Notes under the pieces: model-generated
What the model saw: only the letters and a program-made list of their open reading frames with translations
The model's database searches: none
Told to the model about the DNA's origin: nothing
Shown here: positions 24,321 to 36,842 of the stretch, in pieces
Numbering within the stretch: position 1 is the stretch's first letter
Layout of the letters: every line of letters begins with the position of its first letter
Origin: Mycogone perniciosa
Lineage: Eukaryota; Ascomycota; Sordariomycetes; Hypocreales; Hypocreaceae
Length of the DNA stretch: 64,000 nucleotides
Assembly: GCA_025331125.1 (NCBI GenBank)
Contig: JAOALB010000058.1
Location: forward strand, 124,001-188,000
Direction: 5' to 3'
Translations under genes and position numbers: made by a program

Positions 24321-24964
24321 GATGGCTGAGGGGACAGTAACTCAAGGCTGTCTTGTAGAGGCTCAAATTTGGAGGCGCCTGTGCGGTTGCTGGATGCAGG
24401 ATGGCGTACAGACTTTATAGGGAGAAGGGCGAATGCGCGGGTGAAACGGATTCGACAACCCTGCAGCCTTGGTCGCCTTGTACTTCGTCCTTGTTAGAGG
24501 GGCAAGGTAAGCGACGTCACGTCGGTATTCTCTTGGGTCAGCCTGGTCTGAGACAGGTTATGCGGGATTCGAATGCGAATGCTGCCTTGCTGGGTGTATT
24601 GCAGAGTGAACCGTCCATGGGAATGCGCGGGACTGGGGCAGAGAAATATTCATAGGACCGGCGCTGTTGAACTCGAGGTTTGGAGCGCAGAAGAATGTGG
24701 CGCAAATGAAATACAAGGAAGGGAGAGGAATATGAGGATGCGCAATGGAGATTGAAAAAGGGCGAAAGATGGACAGAGGAGAAATCAGTGTTCGGTGGCG
24801 TTGGTTTAGATTTGGGTTTGTGACCTCGATAGCTCATGCTGAAGCGGGCTGTATTCAGTTCCGCAGCCCTCGGCCCTGGAGACGCTAAGCCGCATGGGGA
24901 GGTCACTGGTACCTGTTAAGGGCAGTTGGAGGAAAATGCTTTGATGCGCCGAAGCATGTGCAAA

Positions 24965-24985
24965 GTGTGTGTGTGTGTGTGTGTG
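24965..24985. repeat. (GT)n microsatellite
   Basis: About ten GT dinucleotides in a row, between divergent genes. Confidence 0.9.
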
Positions 24986-25458
24986 CAGGTTGCAAATGCC
25001 ATGTTCTGCTTGTTTGTGGGGTGATGACGGCTCATCTCCACTCCGATATCCCTGGATCATGCGTCATCGTCGTGGCCACTCAACCACTTTACGCGCGACG
25101 TGGAGACGGACGGACGTGGAGAAACAAGAGAACATGCGAGGATACATTATTGATGTGACGCTGGTAGGGCAAAATGCTCAAAAAGTGGCAAATCACAATG
25201 CTCCTATTGCATATCTGCTTTGTATCACAATACTACACGGCTCATCGTGCTTCGTTGAGCCTCTTTGATTACGAAGCGTTTCGAGGGCTGGAAGCTGAAT
25301 CCCAGTACGAGTACGAAGTAGTACGCCATACTCCATACAGTGGCCAGACATTGGGCATCGGGAGCTATGGGGCGGCTTTGACTGACCAGGTTGATGGCTG
25401 CGTTGGCAGCTCTCCATCCCTTCCATGCGTACGAAGTATGCAACCTAGATACTCCGTA

Positions 25459-25494
25459 CAGTATGTATGTGTATGTATGTACTCGGTATGTATG
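25459..25494. repeat. GTAT-type tetranucleotide tract
   Basis: Imperfect repeats of GTAT/GTGT units follow directly on a TACTCCGTA copy; a mirrored CATA tract lies at about 25514-25532. Confidence 0.7.
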
Positions 25495-26693
25495 TGACCT
25501 CAACACCTGCACAGACATACATACGTACATACACAAGCTCCCCCTCCCGTTTGTTTACCTCAGCAAAAGTATGTGCGCCGTTATCTTGTTGAGGCTATCG
25601 AGGATAAATTGTCGGAGGAGACGACCGGCTTATTATCGCACTGGCGCAAATACGCAACAACGCCTTAGTCCTGTTTGCTCCATCGCAACGTGACCACGGT
25701 TCGTGAGCGTTGTGGCCAATGACGAGAGTGCCGGCGTCGGGTCAACTTGAATCACCCACTGCTATTTGTCCGTATCCAGAGCCTCTTATCCAATGTGATG
25801 GGGTGTTCGGTCTTGGCTTTGTTGGACTGTGCCAAAGCAGAGTGTATACAGTACTGTAGCGCCCAAGATGTCGGCGGCTGAAGGAATGACGGACGACAAG
25901 GGTTTCCTAGAGAAAGGTCAGGAATAAGAAGAGCAGCTCTGGATATTTTGAATCTTAAATCTGCAACTGAAAACATTCGAGTTTGTATCACTCTTGGGTG
26001 CAAATAATTGCCTTCCATGGCCGATAACTCTTCCGAGGCTTTGGGTTGATCACTTTCGATACGACTGGTGACGACCTTGAAGGACCCACAGAAAGGCTTC
26101 GCGACCCATCGCCAGCTGGACAGCAGGATAGGCGCTTCCGCCCTTGTCCCTCCGTTCTCTCGTCGCCAAAAAAATATAAAAAAATATGACCCATCTCTCT
26201 GACTTCCTTTTCTTTAATAGCCTGGGCTCTGAACCGGCCCTCTGAACGGCCCTCTGATTTGAACTGCCCTCCGAACCGCACTCTCCCGCACCAAAAAACC
26301 CACCTAAGCTACGATAAGCCCTCCGCCGTGGGGCTTATCGCTGCCTACTTCTGCCTGTTGCGGTAGCGCCTCACTGCCTCGAGTGACTGCTGCCCCACCT
26401 CTTCCTGAACATCCGAACCTCGAGGCCTTCGTCCCCCTCTTTCATTTCAACTTCACTTCAACCACAGCCTTCTTCGTCTTCTCCTTCTTGAATCTTAGTT
26501 TCTCTGTTTTCTCTCTTTCATCTCAAACGTGGCCGTTTGCACGATTCTCTGCGGCTCCCGGGGAAAGACGTCAGCATAGCGGGCAGGACCCGAAGCGCCC
26601 AACACATCGTGAAGCCCCTCACTACCAAGAAGTATCCTACCTCGATACCTCCATCAAACCCGTCCCCTTTGGCTGCGTTGGCCTCATCTAGTC

Positions 26694-29064
26694 ATGGCGT
26701 CAACTATCCACCACGATGAGGGTAAGTTTTCAAAACAAAACAAAAAAAAGCGCCCCCAAACTCAAAGTAACAAAAACTAAATGTTGGTCTGCAGCGGTGG
26801 TGACTCTGACAGCTGTTAACCCACCTTCGTCCTTTTCTTTCCCAAGTCGCCATATCCTCTTGACAAAGTCGAAGCCGACAATTTTCATCGGTCGAACAAG
26901 CAAGAGAAATTCCAGTTTCGAGGCGTCGGAGAGTAACGCCTGGATCGATTCTGCCGTCATGTCTCGCGATCATGCTGAACTTCGCTTCGATGCCCAGGAG
27001 CAGGTATGACCGCTTGACTCGCGCCTAACGCTACACTTCTCCTCAATCGCAACTAACATTGGCCATAGACAGTACTCATCAAAGATATTGGCTCCCTTCA
27101 CGGCACTTTTCATAACGACTCTCGCCTAGCGTTAAACCAGGTACAGACCCTGAAGGACGGCGATATGATACAGTTCGGAATAGCCATCGACCGAGGCTAC
27201 GATACATTCCCTCCTTGCACCATGCAAACAGCCGTTAAATTTGGTTCTGCAAGGTATTACTTCACCCTAACGAGCCCTATTAACGCAGCTCTAACCAGTT
27301 GGCAGCCCCAGCGAGCGACCAACAGTTTTCAGGGTACCAGACGACACCGACGTGGAGGAACTAAGCAGTGACGAAGACACTGGCGTTCAGCATAGCTCTC
27401 AAATTTTGAGAGATCACAAAATCCATCCTGCGCAATTCCAATCTGCTCCTAGGATGTCAATTGTTGCTATTGACCTGACGTCCGGCGACGAGGCCGACTG
27501 CCAAGCGTTAAACCCTGGAGAGGCTCCTCTTGAAGCCCAGAGCCAAGAGGCGGGGGCTTCCCAATCGAGTTTCCTGGGCACAGGTGAAGAGATCTCCGAG
27601 AACCCGAGGCCTCGGATGCCTACACCCCCCGGCACAATTGACATATCTGACGAGGAGCTTTTTTGTGAAGAGAGTTATAACGAGGAGGTGTCTGAAGAGG
27701 AGTTATCTGAAGAGGAGTTGTCTGAGGAGGAGGCGTCTGATGATGAAGCTTCCGATGATGATCTAGGTACATCTCGCCGGTCTCCATTTCATCCTATCTT
27801 AAGTACTAACTTGGCGCTCAAAGATCAACCATCGGATGTCGATGATCTGCCAGACGACCTATCGGATGATCTGCCAGATGAAACAGTCCACGACAATTTG
27901 TTACATGATTGCCAGGGCACTTCGGCTTCTATTACTCAGATCTCTATTGTCCAACCTTATGCCCCCGAACCCGTCGCAATGGATAGCTCTGTAAAGGATA
28001 TTCACTTTGTGCATGAAACCGGAAATACCGAACACTGCTTCCAACACTCCAGTCTCCCGCCTATTATAGATTACTCGAAGGTGACGATGTTCCCTGACTG
28101 GATTGTTTCTCCAGCACAAAACAGGCGTCTGCCGTCAATTTTGGAGGCGCTTCCTCTGGCTCCAGATGCTTCTGGCTCTCGTTCGATAGCCGAGATTTTG
28201 GGGGAGAAGACCGGGAAACACGAATACTTTTCTGCTCGAGAGGCCAACAAAATGAATGTCCAAAAACTAGCTTCTATGCCAGCTGAAGATCAACTCTGTT
28301 CAGAACCACTGGTATCACCAGAGATACTCTTGGGTCGCCAGGATATGAACAGCAAGAGCTACGACAAGGGCCCTGAGACTGCCGACGAACCTTGCCTACA
28401 AACACCCTCCAAGGCTCTGGAGCACCATGCCTCCATGACTTCTTCAACAGAACAAGTTGCCCACGACCTTGCGATGCAATCCAGCTCCTTGCTAGCGTCC
28501 GGAGCCGAGTTCATCAATTCTCCGCTCAAAGACCATCACGAACCAATCTCGGCCAACCCCCCTGTGATTGATGAAACGTCTGCCTATCAATTTGAACTCA
28601 CGAAAAAGGCGATCGCTCAACAAAAGGTCGCGGCTGAAAGTTCTCAACAATACTTCGAGGCCCAGAGAGCCCAACAGCAGCTCGAGAATCAGAGATGCCG
28701 CATGGAAATCAACCAAATTGTTCATATTCTGTCCAACTCAGACTCACCCCAGGAGCCACAGGAGAAAACCGCTTCCAACAAAAGAAAGGCGGCTGATATT
28801 TCCGAAGTGACACCAGAGGAAGAACTAGTTGAGCTCGTCAACAGGATGTCGCCGTCCCCAATACCCAGAAGTGAGCCGAAACCTGCTGATTGTGCAGCAC
28901 TGGCAAGTACCCCGACTGCTACTATGCACAATGTCTCGTCACTGGAACGCGAACGCGCGCGACCGGCGAAACGCCTAAGAAAGGTTGCTGAGATATTCGG
29001 GTACGCCGCCCTGGGCGGAGTTGCTGTCATGTCTGCCTTGATTGCCACAGCTCCGACACTATGA
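26694..29064 (+). CDS. FHA-domain protein with acidic repeats and a hydrophobic C-terminal tail
   Basis: Four exons (26694-26721, 26795-27003, 27069-27253, 27333-29064) encode 717 aa. The first ~140 residues form a forkhead-associated domain with Gly42-Arg43, Ser66-Arg67-Asp68-His69 and GSLHGTF near 87-93, the residues that bind phosphothreonine peptides. Then comes a disordered region with tandem acidic repeats of the SEEEL type (about 27685-27755). A Gln-rich helical stretch (about 28600-28720) is probably coiled coil. A basic patch (RPAKRLRK) precedes a C-terminal hydrophobic segment (FGYAALGGVAVMSALIATA) that could be a tail anchor. FHA plus coiled coil plus tail anchor recalls SLMAP/Far10-type STRIPAK subunits, but the acidic repeats and lack of other similarity make this only one option. 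The small first exon (28 nt) is supported by frame and a GTAAGT donor. Confidence 0.85.
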
Positions 29065-29616
29065 AGTTGTTAGAGTCTCCTACCGGCTCTACTTCTGGCT
29101 CTGCCCTATGAAATTATGGTATATGATCTTTTTTATTCACTGCAGGAAATCGTGACGCTTGACTTTGATATCAATTTGTTTTCGGCGTCTAGGAATTTCG
29201 GATATCTGAGGCTATGGGTTTGCGGGGTATGGATCCATGCAATGCCTACTTGGTTTGCGATGATTACTGCCAGTTTGCTTTATTCGCCGACCCGGCTATG
29301 CCCATCACACCACCCCGTCAGCTGGACTATCCTCGAGAGCCGTGTTTGGGGCCTTTTATTTATTCCCCCTTTGTCAAGAGCTGTCTCTGATACGTGTTAA
29401 TGACTGTTTCCTTTAAGCTGGTGCGCGGTTCTCGTTTCTTAGGTATAGGGATTAGGGTTTCCTTAGTGGATTGGACGGAATAATGGACTTTCCCATTCAA
29501 CTACGAGTACTAGTAGTCGATCGTTCTGCATGTGTGAAGTGGGACACAAAGTTACTATAGTATGCTAACATGCCCGGCTCTCAACAACATCCGCCTTCGA
29601 GCTCAATCGGTGCATC
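29065..29616. other. 3' region of FHA gene
   Basis: About 550 nt of probable 3' UTR and tRNA 5' flank; no further gene seen. Just before the tRNA, 29601-29610 repeats ten bases of its D arm (GCTCAATCGG). Confidence 0.5.
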
Positions 29617-29715
29617 GCCCGGTTAGCTCAATCGGTAGAGCGTGAGACTCTTAAGAGACACACGTTCTGATGTGGCGATATCTCAAGGTTGCGGGTTCGA
29701 CCCCCGCATCGGGCT
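29617..29715 (+). tRNA. tRNA-Lys (CTT) with a 26-nt intron
   Basis: A full cloverleaf forms after removal of 29654-29679. The acceptor GCCCGGT pairs with ATCGGGC (one G:U), the D arm is GCTC/GAGC, the anticodon stem is TGAGA/TCTCA with loop CTCTTAA and anticodon CTT (29650-29652), and the T arm is GCGGG/CCCGC with TTCGACC. The intron is at the normal 37/38 position. A and B boxes are intact and a T4 run follows immediately. The discriminator would be T (29715), which is unusual for tRNA-Lys. Confidence 0.95.
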
Positions 29716-29718
29716 TTT
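29715..29718 (+). terminator. Pol III terminator of tRNA-Lys
   Basis: A TTTT run begins at the discriminator position of the tRNA, long enough for RNA polymerase III termination in fungi. Confidence 0.7.
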
Positions 29719-31875
29719 CCTATCACACCAAGATTGAGATATCAAGGTGGTTCTTTTTTTGCCTCTTTTTTTCATGTGACCCACACACACACACCCTTTC
29801 ACTTACCAGTGTCTGTTCAAATAGTATGTAGACTTAGTCTCTCTGTTTCTTTCTAAAACGGGTCGGATGTGTGTAGCATAGTGGGGGGGCGTCTCCGCAA
29901 ATTGAAACAAGTAGATAAAAGGGAGGCAGAAGAATTCCTCTGGCATAATCACATTGGTAAGCATATGTGCGAAAGCGATCTCGGAAATACCAGGGGAAAG
30001 GGGAAGGCCTCAAGGTCGGAGACTCGGACATTGCCCGATGTGCTTCGGAATTGGGCATCATGGCTTGACCGCATGGCCTTTGAATTGTGTATGACAGACG
30101 GAATGCCCGTTCTTGTTCTCTCTTTCCTTCGACCAACCTCTCCTGCGTGAACATACTTTTGACATCACAACCGTAAATCATAAACACCACGCACGTTCTC
30201 GAAGGCAGCTGACGCTTTGTGCCCCGTGGGGGAACGTTTCCTCGTTAGGTTCCCCCGCTAACGCCTTGTCTTAGCTAAAGGTAACAGATGTCGGTTGTGG
30301 TCGTTATCCTTTCCGATGAACGAAGGGCCTGGGCGCCGGGTGGCGACAGGTCCATGGGTAAGCCCGCTGCCATGACGGGTAGGCACCTTTGGACAAGAAA
30401 AGCCGGTGAAGGTTGATGGGGGGGGAGAGAAATCAGGGAAAAGGCCCCTGTTGGTAAAGAGAAGTTTCCTCCACGTGGCTGGCGTGTCAAGGATTCGAAA
30501 CAAGAAAAAGGAGGAGGGGGGTTAACTGCATCGGTTGGTGCCCAATGCAAGTTCCCATGATTCGATCATAGAACAATTCTCGTAGGTTTGGCGAAATGCT
30601 GCAAGGAGGGAGATCCTCAAACGATAATGGACTAGGTTTCGGTACTCATGCGGGATGGTGATTGGTCTCACACAGCATGAGAGAGGGCGTACAAAGAAAA
30701 GCTGACTGACGTCGTGGCTCAGATTCTTTGGTCCGTATGGACAAAAGGGGGGGCCAAGAACAAGTATACATTATCTCGCGTGAGAAATGTATGCGCTCGG
30801 CGGGAAGCAGCAATGGCGATTGCAAGGAGGCGGGCCACATGCGTCCTCAGCCGAGACACAAGCCACTGCGTCAGGTTCTGCATCGCGAACAGTGCCTGAC
30901 AGTCACTCATGAAGAGGAACGTTCAGCCGAGGGTTGTTGTCACAAGAAGTGCAATAACCGCGACTTGCGCGTTGCACACGACAAAATGATTTATCATCGT
31001 GTGGCGAAGAGACTGCCAAGCTCAGTGAACATCATCATGCAGCTCTTGTGTTGACCGAGAAGGTCTTAAAGTAGAAATATTGGCAATGTGTTGGTTCAAT
31101 GAGGGATGCTTTGGCAACCTGACTGGTCCGGTAACGGGCAAATGAGGGGAGAGCCTCGCGGCTGGCTGCATGATCTCAGCCCCAAATGCACCCTGGAAGA
31201 GTCGAGTGGACGAGTCCAACAAGCATGATCAACGGGAACACCGTAGCAGTTAAATATCGAGTTGCGTATCTCCGGCGATACTGCAGTAGCAGCCATAGAG
31301 CCTTATTATGCATGGCGGAAGTGACAGCAGGGGAAGGCGAGAAAGCAGGAGGCGGTAAGGTCTGTTCGATGTTGCTGTGCGTCAACCCGTGACTATGGCG
31401 CGCATGCACGTTGAGAATTGGGAGCCAAAGGGTGTTGAAGTCACGCATGAGGATTGGGATCCAGACGTAGCTTGGCGGGTCGGTACCACGTTGCTCGAGT
31501 CATGTTGCCTTTGATTACCTGGCGAGGCAACCACACATGAGTAGATAGATGCCATCACCAGATTCCCTGCAGCCGATGAGCTGGTCCAAGTAAAAGGCCA
31601 GTGTTCATGGAGGCGGTCTGAGAGGATTCATGTATAGTAAGCACGCACAATTGACTCCATTGCCTAACACACCAACACACCAAATTGTCAGAGGTGCGGC
31701 TGCGAATATATAACTAGAGCATTATCTCCTCCCCTCTCGGTATATGTTGTGTAGAAAGGGGTCATCAGAATATTCGCTCTCCCTGGTTGTCATCAAAAAA
31801 AAGAAACACCACGCTATTCTTCCTCTGAGCATTCATACCCAAGCAAACAAACAAACATCTACCCATCTCTCAAAC
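29719..31875. other. Intergenic, tRNA-Lys to small CxxC gene
   Basis: There is no supportable gene. A CA microsatellite lies at about 29783-29796. A TATATAACTAGA element near 31707 and a CT/AAC-rich leader just before 31876 look like the promoter and 5' UTR of the next gene. Confidence 0.4.
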
Positions 31876-32182
31876 ATGTCTGCCGAGTTCGCCGCTGGCA
31901 TGAAATCGGGCTTGGTGCCAATCCAGTGCGATATGTGCAGCATGAGGCAGTGCGTATCCCATCCCGTCAAGATAGGTTGAGCATGTGCTGATAAGGGACC
32001 AAAGATATGACTGCAAATACTGCAGAGGTTCCCTTGTCAGGATGGTTCCACCTGGCTACCCAAACGTGCCGGCCATAACAGAGTCGTCTATGACACAACA
32101 GCGCAGTGGTCCATCTGGAAGGCGAGACAGCCACCAAGATCCTAGCCATGGGTCATCGGGAAGCCAAGGCGTCTGTTCGTAA
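31876..32182 (+). CDS. Tentative small Cys-rich (CxxC...CxxC) protein
   Basis: A two-exon model (31876-31949, 32005-32182) gives 83 aa. The 5' leader is typical of fungal mRNAs (repeated AAACA and CT-rich tract, then CAAACATG), the donor is GTGCGT and the join stays in frame. The join brings together two CxxC knuckles (CDMC and CKYC, 11 residues apart), as in small zinc-binding folds, followed by a Pro/Gly segment and a Ser/Gln/His-rich tail. I do not recognise the family. The gene may extend through further introns, since a GTAAAG donor-like site sits just before the stop. It is 0.9 kb upstream of LST8 on the same strand. Confidence 0.45.
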
Positions 32183-33093
32183 AGACAGTTTGCCGGTCCG
32201 CAAGGAGCTTCGATGCCAGAGCGTCGGTGTAGATGATTTTGACATACATGCCAAAGAGGGGCGGGACCCTGGGGTCTCATTGTCTGCGCTACCTTGAAAG
32301 TGGCGATATTTACTCGCCAAGAACACGGTCGTTCCAAGTTTTGGGAAGGAGTTGAAATCAGGTTGCTTCATGGATTCGGGAAACCTTCGCTAGGCAGGGA
32401 AGCCGAGGTGGAAGAAATGTGTTGCTTGATGATCGGAAGAGAATACACACATGTAACAAAGAAGGAGCCTTGTGCAAGGGAACTGAGACTGTTAGTCGCG
32501 AGCTGAAGGAAATAGCAATGTGCTTCATCGTTCCGTGCCGACAAGGGGCCTGGAAACCAATGATCCGAAGTCCTCCACATATGTAGATTCATGGTGCACT
32601 GGCTGTCGCGTGCTCCGAACACCCTCGAGGTCCCAGAATCAATGTCAGCTTGGAAGATGCTCACTCTGCAGTGTCGCAATTGCAAACGTGGAACTGGGGG
32701 CCGTGCTATCCATCAATGCAGGATCAGGATCGGCTCCGTTTCCGAGGTCAAAACGGCCCGAGCTGCATTTGCGGCTCGTCATGTGTTTCTGTCCGAAACG
32801 CATTGACAGAGGGAGCTTGAAGTCGACAAGGCTGATGGTTCGTTCTCTCATTGTGGTTCGCAACCCATGCCTGGTTTGGCCTCGGGCTCGGAGGAACTAT
32901 GGTCCACGCCTCACACCGTCTAAGTTCAGTCCCGCGTTTGTTTTGGTACGGGACTATGGAGCTAGGTTATCTACTAAACCACCGTCCTCAAGGTCTCGAG
33001 AAGCCTCGCAAACATTTTGCGAAACTTGGACGCTCTTCTGCGCACAATATCCTCGAGGCGAACAGTTACTGTTCGATCTACCGCAAGGTCGCC
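32183..33093. other. Upstream region of LST8
   Basis: Open frames up to about 200 codons exist here but overlap in several frames and match nothing known. Part may be the 3' continuation of the small CxxC gene or the LST8 leader. Confidence 0.35.
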
Positions 33094-34244
33094 ATGTCCG
33101 TAATTCTATGCACAGGTAAGCAATATTTCTCCTCCCTGGCCTGATATTGAGAGCTCAAAGGCTAATGACGGCATAGCGGGCTACGACCACACAATCAGGT
33201 TCGCAGGTTATGCGCCGGTCGAGACGCGCGCTGCCGCATGCTGACATGGCGGACATAGGTTCTGGGAGGCCTTGTCAGGAATCTGCTCGCGCACAATCCA
33301 ACACCCTGATTCCCAGGTTAATCGCCTCTGCATATCCCCCGATAAGCGATTCCTCGCCGCAGCGGGCCACCACACCGTTAAGCTTTACGACATCAAGTCT
33401 ACGAACCCTAATCCTCTCCTCACTTTCGAGGGCCACACGGGGAACATTACAGGAGTTGCTTTTCATTGTGAGGGGAAATGGATGGTAACAAGCTCTGAGG
33501 ATGGCACTGTCAAGATCTGGGAGACCCGGACAGGCACCATCCAAAGAAGCTATAACCATGGCTGCCCGGCGAACGACGTCGTTATCCACCCGAACCAGGG
33601 CGAAATCATAAGCTGCGACAGATCAGGCAGCGTGAGGATATGGGATCTAGCCGAGAATACCTGCGCGCACGAGCTCATCCCCGAGGAGGATGTCTCGGTA
33701 ACCAGCGTGACTGTTGCCAGCGACGGCACACTACTGTGCGCCGCAAACACTTCTGTACGTTGAGTATAGCGTCGAGACGGCCAGTTTTCCTTTTGGCTTG
33801 CTGACCTGACCTGTGTGCTAGGGCAACGTATTTGTGTGGCACCTCCTCCAAAAATACGACCAAACCGAGCTACTCCCAGTCACCCATTTCAGTGCTCACA
33901 AGGAGTACATCACTCGAGTCCTCCTGTCCCCCGATGTCAAGAAGCTAGCAACCTGTAGCGCCGATCATACAGCCAGGATATGGGAGATTAAGGATGTCAA
34001 GCCACGAGCAGATGGCAGGGCTGAAGAGCCTAAACCGCTGCCACTCGAAGCAACGCTGACAGGACATCAACGATGGGTTTGGGACTGCGCCTTCAGCGCA
34101 GACTCGGCGTATCTCGTGACAGCATGTTCCGACCACTATGCTCGTTTGTGGGAGCTGCACAGCCAGCAGATCATCCGGCAATATAACGGCCATCACCGGG
34201 GGGCGGTCTGTGTGGCATTGAACGATTACTCAGAGACTCGTTGA
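33094..34244 (+). CDS. LST8: LST8, WD40 subunit of TOR complexes
   Basis: Four exons (33094-33115, 33177-33198, 33259-33754, 33822-34244) encode 320 aa, close to the 303-326 aa usual for Lst8/mLST8. The protein is almost wholly a seven-blade WD40 propeller. It opens with SVILCTAGYDHTIRFWEA, whose first two exons are only 22 nt each. Repeats include NGHT-type turns and WD ends such as GTVKIWE, GSVRIWD, HTARIWE and HYARLWE. Lst8 binds the kinase domain of TOR in both TORC1 and TORC2 and stabilises its active site. The N-terminal sequence crossing two microexons matches the family without gaps, which supports both joins. Confidence 0.95.
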
Positions 34245-35595
34245 ATGCTTTGACAGACGTGGATCTCGAGTCCACAATGAGGTTTTAATCGGGCCGATGG
34301 AAAGGCAGGCGTAGTCGCCTACCCATACACTGGGGACTGATGATGACAGCCAACGCGGCGTTTGGACACGAGACATGACATTTTTCTTCTTTCTTTTTTT
34401 CATACCATTGCGATGATGTGTCCCGGAAGGCCGCAAGCCAATCTCTCTGATGTTAGAGGTAATACATAGTAAGTGTGTTGGAGTAGGTGGGAGGGCAAAC
34501 ATTCGGCCTGGATGCCACAGCCTGGAACCCAAGACAGTTCAGAGATGTATGTATGTTGATTGTGAGGGAGGGACAGATGGTCGGGGAATTGGCTCCATCC
34601 CTATCATGGCGGGATGTCAGGAGTAAAGCTCATCTCATGACCGGGTCATGAAGGATGCCCGGCCGGAAAGATGGCATTGTGTGTACATGTAATAGCCAAT
34701 GGCTGCGCAAGTGTCATGGATCTGCCAAGATAATACCTGAATGAAAGAAATCGTGCGTTCTGCCATCTGATTTGCAATAGAATCCGTTTCAGATGAAGTA
34801 TTGCCACGGATATACCCGTAACATGTCCCATTCAACAGCCTCGGCCCGGAGACTAAATATGAGGACGGTTTTTCCAGCTGGACAGGGATTTGGGGGATTT
34901 AGGGACACGCTAGAAAGGGGAGTTGCATGTGCGGCTCACTCGGTTGTTTCGAGATATGTATGTTGGCTCGTGGTTAGAGATGGTGTTGAGACAAATGGGA
35001 CGGCAGTGGCGGCAGTGAAGTGTCGGAGACTCGGAGGTGTGGAGAAGACATGGAGGCAGCCCACCCCGAAAATACACCCCTGCTTCTAGTAGCACTACTC
35101 CTACTCGTATGTATGCACTACTACTACTACTACTACTATGAAGGACTGCGTTAGCTCGGCAAAGAATGCATCATATCATATTATCATCACACTGTTTGCC
35201 ACAAATATATAGCTCATGAGGAGCCATGGACTGCTCTAGATCATCAATTGGCGAGGGCAAGCCAGGTCAGGTCCATGGTCCGGAAATAGCAGCAAGCCAC
35301 CTGCGGAAAACCCCGCTGTCAAAAGCCCTAGGGCGTCGCTAGGGGGCTCGTTTGAAGTCCGAACCCAGCTAACGTGCCATTCGCCAGCAAACTTGACTCT
35401 CCGCTTGATATTGGACCGCAAGGCTGACAGCTCGCTGTCCTCCATCTCACCTACATTCATCATCCAAGGGTATCAAACGTTGCATCTCCGAACTCTCCTT
35501 TGGTAATCCTTTTCTCGCTGAATAGTCTATTGTTTTGCGATAGCCTCACCAGCCACATTCAACTGCCCCCCTCTCCCCCCCCCTATTCCCGCAAC
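34245..35595. other. Intergenic, LST8 to TMEM234-like gene
   Basis: No gene is seen. A CTA trinucleotide tract lies at about 35117-35138. Confidence 0.5.
35117..35138. repeat. (CTA)n microsatellite
   Basis: About seven CTA units in a row, preceded by CTACTCGTATG. Confidence 0.85.
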
Positions 35596-36240
35596 ATGTC
35601 GTCATCTCTCGACCAACCATCACCACCATCGCCACCCGTCTTCAACTACATCCTAAGCTTCATCCTCGTAGGCTTAGCCTGGGGTCTCACCACGCCTTTC
35701 ATCCGCCGCGCCGCGCGCACCCACAACCCGCCTCCCCGTGCCATCCTCAACAGCCCCGGTGTCAAGGCCAGCTGGCTGCGGAGCAGAGCCTACAGCGCCT
35801 TCTTCGGTGTCGTCGACCTCCTGCGCAACCCTCGCTATGCCGTGCCCCTGCTCCTCAACCTCACCGGCAGCGTGTGGTTCTTCCTCCTCATTGGAAAGGC
35901 CGGTAAGTTAATGCTACCTAGTAGTATTTACCCCTGGGCAACCCATATCCGTCCTGCCGGGGCCCCATGTGGTTGTGGGGTCTGACAACTTTTTTTTTTC
36001 ACTCTTGCCACAGAGTTAAGCCTTACTGTCCCGATTGTGAATGCAATGGCCTTCCTCTTTACCGTCTTGGGTGAGTGGTTTGTCGAAGGCAAGGTTATCA
36101 GTAGAGGTATGTGCGAAATTCGCCGCCCAGCAGTTACAGGGGTGTTCGGGACAACATCAAAGCTAACTAATAAAGAAACCGCAATTGGAATGGTTCTGTC
36201 ATCAATTGGAATTGGATTATGTGTCCAAAGCAAGTCCTAA
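35596..36240 (+). CDS. TMEM234-family small membrane protein
   Basis: Three exons (35596-35902, 36014-36106, 36176-36240) encode 154 aa. After a Pro/Ser-rich N-terminus come four hydrophobic segments: YILSFILVGLAWGLTTPF, PLLLNLTGSVWFFLLIG, SLTVPIVNAMAFLFTVLGEW and IGMVLSSIGIGLCV. The layout and motifs (GLAWGLTTPFIRRA, NLTGS, VPI.N..AFLFT.LGE, G..L...G..LC) match the TMEM234 family (formerly DUF1632), related to small drug/metabolite transporters. The biochemical function is unknown. It is convergent with the 180-aa gene to its right. Confidence 0.88.
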
Positions 36241-36842
36241 TTCAAGATTTTAGCCTCTAATAAACCAAGTATCTTGAAGCTATCCGTACTCATGATATAT
36301 ATAATAAACCCATGATAGATAGAGTTCAGTTCCCCTATGTCGAGTCTTGGGAAAAGGCATTGGTGCAGCTAAGTGATAAACCTCTTCTGCTTCCTACTCC
36401 CTCTTCATCTCGTGAACATAGAAGTGATCAATTGTGTGTTTCTTGAGGTGAACTGCTCCAGGCAGCTCTATTGAAGGATATCTAAAACCCAATGCCCGTA
36501 CTTTTCGTACCCCTGATATATCTAATATCATACAATCCCGATGCATGGTATGCCTGCCCATGCTGACCCAGTAGTAATAACAAATCACCTAAAAAAAAGG
36601 TAATCTCGCTGAGGAGAAAAATAAAACATCCCTGCGCCTTGTGTTGCCCACGAGTTGTGCCGTCCATGTCCGTACGCCTAACCACGTCCCGAAACCCCTT
36701 CGTTCCCGGAAGCGTCCCGTAATTCGGTTTGCAATACATAGTATTATAATGGTGGTGATGTCGATGATTTCGTTATCGCCCCAGGGCGACACTCGCAATC
36801 GTTAACCCATCATGTTGTGCCGCCATCTGTTTTTCCCCGTCA
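36241..36842. other. Convergent 3' spacer
   Basis: About 600 nt of probable 3' UTRs; nothing else seen. Confidence 0.5.

Larger units (their letters stand above)
24321..26693. other. Divergent intergenic region between IFRD and FHA genes
   Basis: These 2.4 kb hold both promoters. Visible items are a GT microsatellite (24965-24985), a GTAT-type tetranucleotide tract (25459-25494), one TACTCCGTA 9-mer (25450-25458) and three to four imperfect copies of a GGCCCTCTGAAC unit (about 26220-26285). No coding exon chain is supported. Confidence 0.45.
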
